DNA of 64,000 nucleotides from Thermothelomyces thermophilus ATCC 42464 (Eukaryota > Ascomycota > Sordariomycetes > Sordariales > Chaetomiaceae): NCBI RefSeq assembly GCF_000226095.1, contig NC_016472.1:10416001-10480000 (forward strand), in the 5' to 3' direction. The position numbers and the translations under genes are program-made. Below, in pieces: positions 37,777 to 46,980 of this stretch. Each line of letters starts with the position of its first letter. The first letter of the stretch is position 1. The notes under the pieces were generated by a model. That model saw only the letters and a program-made list of their open reading frames with translations, ran no database searches and had not been told where the DNA came from.

Positions 37777-38790
37777 ATGTACTACTCCACCTTCACGACC
37801 TCGGACAACTGCCCCCTGGCATTCCAATCGTCCCTGCCCCTCCCGATCGCCGCCGCCGAAGGCGCCAGCGCTCCCAAGACGTGCATCCTCCTGCTGCACG
37901 GCTTCTCGGGCTCCTCGGCCTACTTCACCCGCAACGCGGCCGCCCTCTCGTCCTCGCCGGCGGCCCACTGGGTCGTCTGCCCGGACATGCGCGGACACGG
38001 CCGGTCCGGCCACAACCCGGCGCGCGGCGGCTACCACGTGGCGCGCCTGGCCGCCGACCTGCGCGAGCTGCTCGCCCATCTGCGACGACAGCTCCCCACC
38101 GCCGAGGCCGAGGCCGCCGCCCCGCCCGCGGTCCGGTTCGTCCCCGTCGGGTGCTCGATCGGCGCGGCCGTCGTGTGGACGTACCTGGAGCTGTTTGGCG
38201 AGCGGGACGGCGGCGGGGAGGACTTATTTGCCGGGTTCGTCTTCGTGGACCAGGCGCCGCTGCAGGACCGGGCGGCGCTGGGACTGGGCGGGGCGTGGGG
38301 CGCGGAGGCGGCGCACCGCGGGTGCTTCGACGAGGCCAGCATGCTGGCCGCGCAGAGGGCGTGGGTGGAGGAGCCGGCGCGGACGCACCGGGCGCTGGTG
38401 CGGGAGTGCCTCGGGTATCGGTTCGCGCCCACGCAGGAGGAGGCGGACGACGACGAGGGCGAGGAGCGGGCGCGCAGGGACGAGGACTTCTTCACGGGCA
38501 TCAGCGCCGTCTGCGACGGGGTCTGGCTGGCCAGGCTGCTGGCCGATCACACGCGGTACGACCACCGCGAGGCATGCGAGGCCGTCACCAAGCCGGTGCT
38601 GGTCATGGCCGGCCGGCGCAGCGGGTGTTTCCCGCTCGAGGGGATGGAGGAGACGGTGAGGAGGGCCAGAAAGGGGGGCAACCGGGACGCCGAGATGATG
38701 GTGTTTGAGTCGGGGCACTGGCTGTTCTACGAGGAGCCCGAGAGATTCAACCGGGAGCTGCTCAAGTTTGTGGAGCGGTGCACGAGCTGA
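37777..38790 (+). CDS. Alpha/beta-fold hydrolase
   Basis: A single-exon protein of 337 aa. The start at 37,777 (MYYSTFTT) is preferred; the frame is open back to 37,561, but that part is low-complexity and reads like 5' leader. The oxyanion motif HGFSG is at residues 41-45, a GHGRSG loop near 73-78, the nucleophile elbow G-C-S-I-G with Ser127, and the catalytic His314 in ESGHW. The usual Asp before the His strand (GxxD) is absent in AGRRSGCFP; Asp159 (FVDQAP) may act instead, as is common in this fungal subgroup. The enzyme probably cleaves an ester, amide or lactone; the substrate is unknown. No signal peptide is seen, so it is probably cytosolic. It is the first intact gene after the transposon block. 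Confidence 0.85.
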   Translation: MYYSTFTTSDNCPLAFQSSLPLPIAAAEGASAPKTCILLLHGFSGSSAYFTRNAAALSSSPAAHWVVCPDMRGHGRSGHNPARGGYHVARLAADLRELLAHLRRQLPTAEAEAAAPPAVRFVPVGCSIGAAVVWTYLELFGERDGGGEDLFAGFVFVDQAPLQDRAALGLGGAWGAEAAHRGCFDEASMLAAQRAWVEEPARTHRALVRECLGYRFAPTQEEADDDEGEERARRDEDFFTGISAVCDGVWLARLLADHTRYDHREACEAVTKPVLVMAGRRSGCFPLEGMEETVRRARKGGNRDAEMMVFESGHWLFYEEPERFNRELLKFVERCTS

Positions 38791-38858
38791 TTTCCATCAA
38801 GGAAGCAAGCAAGGACGGAAAAGAGAGAAAGAAAAGTAATGAAAGAAATGCCAAGGCC

Positions 38859-38925
38859 ATCATCATTATCATCATCGTCGTCGTTGTCGTCGTCGTCGTC
38901 ATCATCATCATTATCATCTGTCTAG
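38859..38925 (+). repeat. ATC/GTC trinucleotide microsatellite
   Basis: An imperfect run of ATC, GTC and TTATC units about 70 bp downstream of the hydrolase stop codon, in the spacer before the convergent gene at 38,970. Non-coding. Confidence 0.85.
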
Positions 38926-38969
38926 GTAATTAATAAATAGCCCAGCGCGACTCGGGTCATTGGAATTCT

Positions 38970-39934
38970 CTAAGAGAGTCGACCCGTGCTTTCACAATCT
39001 ACATCCGCAGGCACGCCGAGCCGAGCCAGGACGGTGGCAGGGCCCCGGTCCAGCCAGGCTTTGAGCTTGTCTTCGCTCGATATCCAAACCATGCCCAGCA
39101 TGCCGGCCGCGTTGGTGCTCAGCCCGTCCCAGCCGGCCGACCGTCTCGGCACCACCACCAACCAGTTCCGGTCCGCCATCACGTTATGGGGCACCGCCGC
39201 CTCCCCCTCTAGCGCCGCGTGGCCGACGGCTCTCTCTGCGCGGCGGAGCAGTGTGCGGTAGGTACGCAACAAATCGTCAGGCGGGGGCAGCCCGTTCCGG
39301 AAGCGGCGCATGAAGAAGCGGAAGGGCAGCTCTGGCTCTGCGGCCGCATCGGGCCAGAGGGTGAAGTCGTCGGGGGCGGGGAAGACCTGCATGTGTTTGT
39401 GCATGCGGCTGCACCCGCCGTCGATGCCGCAGTTGAAGATGACGAGGTGGCGGCGAGGGAGGAGGGAGGAGATGACGTGCCGCGCCGCAGCCAGGTCGTG
39501 AATGTCCAGGGGCTCATGCTGCCGCCGGAATCCGTCCCGGGTGAGGATCAGGTAGTGCGGCCTCGCCGAGGGGAACTTGTTTGCGGTGAGGAGGTGGGTG
39601 GTGCTGATGGTGGCGATCTCGTAGCCGGAGACGGTGATGTCGCCTCCCGGTCGACAGCCGGATGGCCGCGACGATGGGTGCTCCGTCGGATCCTGAGAAA
39701 CCTGGGGCTTGGCGGCAATGCCGTTGAGGATCCGAAACTCAAACTAGCTCGCCGTTAGACAAGGTCTCGTGGCGGGGCGGGAGACAGTAATCATTGTGGG
39801 TGTCGGCATCTCACTGAGAGCCCCTTGTCTGAGCGCACCACGGTGCGATAGCTGCGGTCATAGACCACCATACCCTGCTCAACCAGGCGGTCGAACTGGG
39901 TGAGGAGGTAACCCTCGCTTAACCTGGGCTCCAT
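38970..39934 (-). CDS. Ap4A phosphorylase (ATP adenylyltransferase)-like protein
   Basis: Two exons: 39,934-39,815 and 39,743-38,970. The 71-bp intron (39,814-39,744) has GTGAGA, a CTAAC branch site and TAG. The protein is 297 aa, close to yeast Apa1/Apa2 (about 320). It starts MEPRLSEGYLLTQF, then has a conserved FEFRILNGIAAKPQ block across the junction, LLTANKFPSARPHYLIL (family: LNKFpvvpgHfLL), and the HIT-like signature with H155-K-H157-M-Q159 after FNCGIDGGCSR. The family splits diadenosine tetraphosphate with phosphate to ADP plus ATP, using the central His as nucleophile. The gene is convergent with the hydrolase, with 179 bp between stop codons. Confidence 0.85.
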
Positions 39935-41013
39935 CGGTGCAAGGTACATACGTGAGTAGGACTAATATAGGAATCAGAGTAAGGGAATGCTTGGTGCAAT
40001 GGGATGGACGATTTGAAGTTCGGGACTGTTCTGCCGACAAGTGAGCTTGTGTTCAGTGACGTACATACGTCCTCGAAGTGAGTAATTAAGTGAAGCAGAA
40101 GAAGAACCGAGACAGCGACCAATTTCGGTGTGAACGGTAATTAGGTCCTGCATGTATTCGAACAAATGATTAAATTTTGGGCCAGATCATGTGTTTACCT
40201 ATGTGTGTATCGAGTAGCTATATACAATAACACACAGTACCTGAGTAAGGTACTTGGGGGTAACTAAGTAAGGTACCCTAACCTTTTCCCTCACGAGTTG
40301 GGACGTTGGTGCCGAATCAATCTAATAATGTCTGTCAAAACACCGCAGCATATCTTCTCGGAACGCTTGTGCTGGCGGCTTGGCCACGAGATCAAACGTC
40401 TTTGAAACTTTTGAGGCTGATGAGACGTTCCGATCATCATGGCCGTGGTCCGGCAGCCGTGGTTACGGCCCCGGTCCCGGCCCGGGGGGCCCCCGCCGAT
40501 CCGGCCCGACAACTGACCACAAAACGCGCCACATTTCTCACCTAAAAATTTTGGACCAGGGCAAAGGATAAAAGATGACATGAGGTAAACCGGCTTCCCA
40601 TTTTACTTCCCGAACCCCCATGTTTTCGATCTGAAACTTCCCGGCCCTCCACCACGGCCGGCCCAAATGAGAGAACATTCTGTGCAACGCTGATGCTTTG
40701 GCTGTGTTACAGTACGGTCTAAGATGCTCTCGTCCTACTTGCTTCGTTCTAATTACTTGGTAGTTCAATACCATTCTGGGCCCTGCTCTGCGGATATGAT
40801 ATGTTTCAAAAGCAGAAATCAAGAGGGGATGTTATGAGGCAATCCGTATTGACGGCGCGGGTGCTCGGCAATTCTGCGTCATGATTATTACACGGCGGAT
40901 CCGTGGATCGGCGCCGCTGGTCGTCGGGCGCGACCCCTAGCTCTTTGAGGTTTCGAAAGAAAAAAAAAAAAAAGGCCAAGCCATGCGCGCCTGACACCAG
41001 GATCGGCAATTCT
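39935..41013. other. Intergenic region
   Basis: Upstream of the Ap4A phosphorylase and downstream of the Myb gene. Short open frames on both strands lack family motifs. Repeated TAAGGTAC-type motifs are at 40,240-40,275. An A-run is at 40,963-40,975, close to the end of the Myb gene. No RNA gene is seen. Confidence 0.5.
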
Positions 41014-42358
41014 CTACCAATCCGGAGCACGCGGTGCCGGGCGGGGTTCCGACGCAGAGACGGCAGCGCCGGGAGGCCCCGGAGTCGGCCGTGCACCCCC
41101 ATCGGCGTATGCTCCGGGGGGCGACTTGGGGGCCAGAATCATGGGCGGCAGGCGATTGCCAGGAGGCGGCCCGGTTGCTGCCGGGAAGAGCGGCGGCGGG
41201 GGCATGCTGCGGATTCCCGCCGCGCCCGCGTTCCGGTCGCCCAACAGGGTGCCGAACGCGGTGCCGAACTCGCTCCCGAGGGGAAGTGCGGGAAGCGCGA
41301 AGCCCAGCGAACCCGTGCCCAAAGCCTCTGCCTGTGCCTCCCGCATCTTTTGAGAGATCCTGCTGTCTCTTCTCGTACGGTTCGTGTACGATCGGGCGTT
41401 GGATTGGATCGTCCGCAGTCCCGCGCCCATGCACTGTTTTTCTCGAACTCGGTTTCATTCCATACCACCCCCGGTTAGCATGCCGTTGTTTTTGTTGCTC
41501 GAAAACCACGAGAAAATCACCGAGAAATATGGAGAGAGGGAAAAATAAGAAAGAAGGAAAGAATGCCAAAAAAGGGACCGTCCTCACCAGAGCCTCGACG
41601 ACCTCCCACTTCATGCCGACGCGGTCCGCCAGCCCGGACCAGAGTTCCCTCCGCATGTTCATGTACTCCTTGGCGACCATCTCGAGCCGCCTGCCGCTGT
41701 AGTCGTGAATTCCGCGGCGCTCGACCAGCCGCTCATACCGCTTGCGGCACGCGTTGGCCGTCTTGTTCGGGAAGTGCGTCCGCTGCAGCTCGGCCCAGTT
41801 CTGGCCCCGCGACCGCGCCTGGAGGAGCGTCTTGTCATCCTCGGCCGTCCACGTTCCGTGGTTGTAGATCGAGTACGGGTACTCGGCCAGCGCCGCGGCC
41901 TCGTCCCCCCCGGCCGCATCGGGCCCGGGTCTCCCCCCCGTCTCGCTCGTGCAGTGGTCGCGGCCGGTGCCGGCGGCGTTCGGGGCTTCGACTCGTTGGG
42001 TACGGAATGACGAGGAGGTCGGCCCCGGGTGGTCATGGCCGTAGTTGTTGTGGTTGTGGTTCCTCGGGGAACCCGGTGAAACCGGCAGCGGCGGGTGGCG
42101 GGAGGGCCCAAGGCCGGAGCTGCTGTTCGGTTGCTGGCCCGCCGCATTCGGATTCCGGTAACCCCCGGTTTGGCCTTCGGAGCCAACGGGCGCCATGCCC
42201 TCGGAGTATCCCTCCGTACCTCGGACAATCCACGTATTGATATCTCGGCTCGGCGGTTGGGACGGGCGCCTCGTCCTCGTCATGCTTTCGCGCCTCGCTC
42301 CGGCCCCGGCTCCCTCGAGTGCTCTCGTTTGCCAGGCACCCAGGGCCCCAAGGCCCAA
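41014..42358 (-). CDS. Myb/SANT-like DNA-binding protein
   Basis: Exon 1 is 42,358-41,588 (257 aa) and exon 2 is 41,433-41,014 (139 aa), total 396 aa. The 154-bp intron (41,587-41,434) has GTGAGG, a GCTAACC branch site and CAG, and joins WEVVEAL to CMGAGLRTIQSNAR in frame. A Myb repeat spans about residues 166-215: GTWTAEDDKTLL, W188 and HFPNKTANACRKRYERL, with the third hydrophobic position Phe/Pro rather than Trp, as in fungal single-Myb proteins. The flanks are Pro/Gly/Ser-rich and probably disordered. It probably binds DNA in the nucleus; targets are unknown. The start is uncertain: Met26 (42,283) or Met55 are alternatives. Confidence 0.8.
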
Positions 42359-44004
42359 CCTTTTTGCAGCGAGAGGGGCGTCGAAGGGCGATAGGGGAGG
42401 GGATCTTGGGCCCGTCTCTGCTCTTCTGATTCTGGATGAGGCGTCTCTGTTTCACCTGGGCCGCCAACAGAGCGGTCAGTCTGGACCGAGACAAATGAAG
42501 GCGATTGTTTTCCGGAGGTGATGGGCCGTCTGGAGCGGACAGCCGCCTTCCGGAAGAGCAGATCGCTGTGGAACCTTCCTGCTGCGAATCAGAGCGGGCC
42601 CGGATGCCGCTGCAGAGATGCCGATGCAGAGAGCGTGGGTCTCTAGGGCGGCCGCAGCAGAAGCGGCCTGGTCCGGCTCGCTTTTCAGCTTTGGACACGC
42701 CGTCCGGTCCAACCCCCGCTGCTAGTCATTGTCTTTCCATTGTTTCGGCGGCGGAATATCATCCGCACCGCGTTCCCTCTGTCCTCCAGACCTCCCGTAC
42801 TTGCTGACCCTATGAGCCTCCTCGTAACGAGGGGGGTTTTGTTGTCCTTGTCCCACTAGTAAGGAAGAAGTCTCTCTAGATAAGGTAGGTTACCTAAGGT
42901 ACTGTACCTAGGTATGTATGTACCTATCTATTCAAGGTAAGAAGGTATAATTATCTACTGATGTTTTGCTGATTACCTATCTATCATTCGATAGGTGCTG
43001 TCGGCAGGTGCTCCTGAATACTGCTTTCAGTATTTCTCATACACATCACTTGGGGAATGCGCTATGATTACGGATTACATTGTCAATTTTGAGAAATGTT
43101 TCATTGTGGGCCAGACCGGAAGTAATTAATTAGACTAATAATGAGTTTTTCTTTACCTTGACCCTCTTCTAGAAGCCTAGGACGCATCCCGGGGAGGAAC
43201 AAAAATCCTTTGTTTTTCTCACCCCTTCCCCGGTCAGCTGCATCTCAGCGGCCATTTCAGGAGCCCCCCTCACCCTCATCGCTGGGTACACCTACATTAC
43301 AACCTTAGCCTGCTCCCACTGCTGCAGGCTGTCTTCTGGCTGCATGCCAAGCGAGGCCGCCAGCCAGTAGCATCCGTTCGGGACATTATAGGTTGAACCG
43401 CGGACCCGCAGCTGCAGGGTTTCACTGAATTCCATCGAACCTGCTGGCAAAAGTATTTGGCTCAGCTACGCCTCAGCTGCCTCAAGTCTATGAGAGGGTC
43501 TCGAGCGTGCCATGACACGTCTGAGCGGGTGCGCGGGCCCCTTCCGCAGCATGCCGGGAAACGTCGATTCCGGCCCAGGGAAACGGCATCATGCCGGCTC
43601 TGACGGGGTTGTCCTGCCCACGAGGATTTCTTTCTCTCTCTCTTTCGCATAGTCCCCAGAGGGTTTGTGATCTTGGCCCTTCTAAACCCCTTAATAGAAT
43701 CGAACACCATGGGCCAGGCAATGATGCTCTCAAGGTTGCGGAAAGCGAAACAGACGTAGACAATCCGTTCTTACGAATTGACAAAAGGTAATTAAGGGGT
43801 GAGAGGAGGAAACGGGACGGGAGGTGAAGGGGAGGGGAAAAGGGGGAAGAGTGGGCAGTGCCACAATTATCGTCCCGTTAGTATTGATCGGGTCCTTCGG
43901 CTTCCCGCGAAGGTGCTCCCATCTCGCATCTCACTCAAAAGAATAATTGGGTCTGCTTGAAAGTACAAGTCAAGTGAGGGGGTACTAATACCAACCCGCC
44001 GCTG
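42359..44004. other. Intergenic region
   Basis: No convincing gene. It holds the likely promoter of the Myb gene, a cluster of ACCTAAGGTAC-like short palindromes at 42,885-42,930, CT-rich tracts near 43,620-43,650 and G/A-rich sequence at 43,795-43,855. Open frames here (up to about 100 codons) overlap on both strands and lack conserved motifs. Confidence 0.5.
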
Positions 44005-44586
44005 TCACTCAACCCTCCCAGTCCCCTCCCACTTGTCCCAGAGGCCGCCGACTGCCCAGCCGGCCTCGCTGCCCTTTCGACGCAGCTCCTCCCCCGCGGA
44101 AATCTCCACCGCCATCTCGACTTTGACCCAGTCCCGATACCCCCTCCTGCGGACCATGTCAACCTGGCGCCCCAGTTCGGCCGCGCTCAGCCCGCGGATG
44201 GGAATCGATCCGCCGCCGCCGCCGCCGCCGCCGTCTCCGCCGCCCACGCCCGCCCACACAAACGCCCGCTCGGCCTCGTAGTGGACCGGCTCGTCGAACC
44301 GAAACGCCGTGGCCCGCGTCATGGCTCGGACCCGGTCCAGGCAGCTGGCGTCGACGGAGCGGAGGAAGACGTCCACGGCGCTGCCGGTCGCACTGCCGTA
44401 CCCGTACGCGCACTCGTAGTCGAAGTCATAGTCATTGTCGTCCTCGTTGGTGGCGACGGCGGCCACGTCTGCGGCGAACACGACGGGTGCGAGTTTCTGG
44501 CCTCGCAGGAGCCCGCTCTCGGGCGTCCAGTAGAGGGTAGCATGTAGCTGGATGAGCAGCCGGGTGTGCGCGTGCAGGGCGAGCAT
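44005..44586 (-). CDS. Hypothetical protein, unrecognised
   Basis: A 193-aa frame starting MLALHAHTRLLIQL. It contains an acidic NEDDNDYDFDYE patch at about residues 47-58, a CLDRVRAMTRATAFRFDEP core, a glycine run around 113-125, and a C-terminal helix-rich part (LSAAELGRQVDMVRRRGYRDW). Codon use is GC-rich like neighbouring genes, which supports coding. The frame is open upstream to an acceptor-like CTGCAAAACAG near 44,635, so an additional 5' exon is possible. No family is recognised and no function is proposed. Confidence 0.5.
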   Translation of the reverse strand: MLALHAHTRLLIQLHATLYWTPESGLLRGQKLAPVVFAADVAAVATNEDDNDYDFDYECAYGYGSATGSAVDVFLRSVDASCLDRVRAMTRATAFRFDEPVHYEAERAFVWAGVGGGDGGGGGGGGSIPIRGLSAAELGRQVDMVRRRGYRDWVKVEMAVEISAGEELRRKGSEAGWAVGGLWDKWEGTGRVE

Positions 44587-45289
44587 ATTGTCTCTGGCAG
44601 ATGGTTCAAGTATGGATGCTCTTATGGTGCTGTTTTGCAGGGAAGAAAATAAAGAAAAGGAGAAAAAGGTATGAGGAGAGAGGGAGGTAGTGCTTGGCTG
44701 GATGGCTATGACCAGATGTCAGCTAATTATTAGGTATTATCTAGACAAGGTGTTTTCTTTTCCAGAATGTCGGCCCTCTTTCTTTCAGCTAATTATCTTT
44801 TCACAACCGGAAAGAAGGTCCTTCAGGGACACCTGCCTTTGACGCTTTTCGAATCTTCCTTTCAGCCACTCGAATAAAGTGAACAATTCACGGTATTTCT
44901 TTGCTCACGATACCACATACAGTTGGGTTCTTAAAACTGGGCCATGTCTTCTCATCAGTAACAGAAAGCCTGAAAACTCAAGAGGTGGCGGTTATTGATA
45001 ATTGAATAAGTGATGTAGTCTGGAAGCATATTTAGGCAAACCATAGTTATCAAGTCTTGTTTCCAGACCTAGATTTCTGTCTCCGATCAGCGTAATTACA
45101 TAGGAAGTATCAAGACAAGTTGATCTACTGCGTTAGTACAAGAGTAGTAAAGCATTTTAGCACCAAATGGCCAGGGGAACTACAAGACTCTTCGCGCGAC
45201 TATTAATTACCTTTGCTTGAGCCTTTAGATTCACCTAACATACTTATCCCGCTGGTACTGTGCTCTCTCATCTCTGATACAAGGTTTGA
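44587..45289. other. Intergenic region
   Basis: GC content is lower than in the flanking genes and no reading frame is supported. It probably holds the 5' region of the minus-strand gene at 44,005-44,586 and the 3' end of the phosphoesterase gene. Confidence 0.5.
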
Positions 45290-45769
45290 TTATTGATCGT
45301 AATTCTGCTCATCGCCAGCAAACCGAGCATCGCCGTCCGCTGCAATGGGGAGCTCGAGTTCCACGACCCTGGCCGGCTGCACGGGCTGCCCGGCGACCGC
45401 CGCGTTCACAAACAGGGTGTTCTCCCCTTTCTCGACCGGCAGCGCGTCGCCCGCACAGTGGCTCGTCCTGACGCACTTGCCTGCCGCGTACTCCCGCAGC
45501 CTGCGCTCCTTCTCCGCCACCACCTCGGGACTGTCCCCCTTGAGCGGCGAGACCGACCCCAGATCCGCAATCACCGTTGAGCCCGAGCCCGAGCCCGAGC
45601 CCCCTCGTTGGCTCCCAGACCCGCCACGCCGTTCCTCTTTCTCCAGCTCCGGCGGCTCCCCCCAGGGGACGACTTCGGCCCCCCAGCCCTCGTGGATATG
45701 CCCGAAGCCCGCGCGACGGCCGTAAACAACTCAGGCAACCCGACGTGCTGCGCCCTCCCCGCTCCTCCT

Positions 45770-45806
45770 CCTCCTCATCCTCCTCCTCCTCCTCCTCCTC
45801 CTCCTA
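45770..45806. repeat. CCT/GGA microsatellite inside the phosphoesterase gene
   Basis: An imperfect run of CCT units (GGA on the coding strand) encoding a glycine tract, in which one unit reads TGA on the coding strand. Repeat length change here is a plausible cause of the gene's damage. Confidence 0.8.
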
Positions 45807-46144
45807 TCGACGACAGCGCCGGGGGCGCCCAGCTCCGATCCAGCACACCGCGGGGCAGACCATGCGTGATGACGACGTCGGCGTCCTCCGGGACAGCGAA
45901 CTCGTGCCCCCTCCCGCCCTCCTTGCCCGACCCCGGTCCTGGCCTTGCTGCCGGGTCCTGGAACCCCGACGTGCCGTAGGCGGGAGTGTAGGGCGAGGCA
46001 TGGACGGCCAAGGCGGTGCTGTTGGCGAGGCGGAAGCGGTATGTGCCCTCGTCGAGGTAGTGGATGCCGGTGGCCTTGTTGCTGATGTTGTTGTTATTGT
46101 TGCTGCTATGATGATGGTGAGCATCGTCAGCATTAATGTCAACA

Positions 46145-46180
46145 CTGTCGCATTGTTGTTGTTGTTGTTGTTGTTGTTCG
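46145..46180. repeat. GTT/CAA microsatellite encoding polyglutamine
   Basis: A tandem GTT run on the plus strand gives eight or more consecutive Gln codons in the phosphoesterase frame, within a variable insert that also holds His and Asn runs. Confidence 0.8.
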
Positions 46181-46980
46181 TCCCCTTGTGGTGGTTGTCG
46201 GACGTGCTCAAAGAGGCGGCGAGCATCGCGCGGTTGCCCGTGGGTTCGCAGGAGCTCGGAAAAGTTGCGGCGCCTGCGGGCCTTGTGCAGCATGCGCTGG
46301 TACGTTGGCGTGTCGAGAGTGAAGTCGTGGTTGCCGGCGATGACGAGCTTCAGGGGGGCATCGATCTGGCTCAGGAGGTAGATGGCCGTCTTGTATTCGG
46401 AGACCTGGGAGTCGGCCATGATGTCGCCGCAAATGAATCACGACGTCGATGGGTTGCAGCGCTTTAGTGTCGGGCAGATAACATGCGCCGTGAGTGTCCG
46501 CTAGGATCAGGAACCGCGTTCTCCTAGATGGTTCAGTGACTTCAGAAGCCATGCTCCCGTCTCTCCTTTTTCGTGTGAAAGCGATTGACGAACGGATTAC
46601 TTTCTCGGTATTTGATCTATGTCTCTTTTAAATAAATTATCCGAAACAGGGGAAGGATGGCTGCTACATACATTACGTGACTCTAACTCTGTCACGGGCT
46701 GAGACTGCGACTGGTCAGGTACTGGGAACAGGTACATACAGCCTTTGAAGTCTGCGCTCTCAGCTGCTTTGCACAGACTCGCCTCAATTAATGACACATT
46801 AGCCTCGCTCTTGCACTCTTCTGGGTCGACAAGAGAACGAGGTAGCTAGATCATTGGTAATCATCTTAACTAAGCTTCATAACTACCGCGCCAGGGCTCT
46901 CAGATGCCACCAAAAAAATGAAACAAAGAAAATAGGAAATAGAAGAAAGGCGGAAAAGAAGAGAATAGGAGAGACCTGCG

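Larger units (their letters stand above)
45290..46552 (-). pseudogene. Calcineurin-like metallophosphoesterase with several frame breaks
   Basis: Homology spans three minus-strand frames. The first (from 46,552) has MASEVTEPSRRTRFLILADTHG, with the first metal motif DTH, up to DVVIH. One extra T at about 46,428 then breaks the frame before CGDIMADS (motif GD). The second frame carries LVIAGNHDFTLDT (motif GNHD) and VVITHGLPRGVLD (motif H), and meets an in-frame TGA inside a glycine repeat near 45,775. After VARA (about 45,705) a further shift, with several residues missing, precedes GHIHEGWGAEVVPW (motif GHxH) and the C-terminus ENTLFVNAAV. All metal-binding motifs survive as sequence. Either it is a young pseudogene or the indels are sequence errors in repetitive GC-rich DNA. 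No RIP signature is seen. Confidence 0.7.

Noticed and set aside
38860-38925. Short repeat run considered as a CRISPR-like array
   Set aside because: It is a trinucleotide microsatellite without spacers, in a fungal genome.
45577-46467. Plus-strand frame of 296 codons across the phosphoesterase gene
   Set aside because: Ser/Pro/Arg-rich shadow; the metal-binding motifs are on the minus strand.
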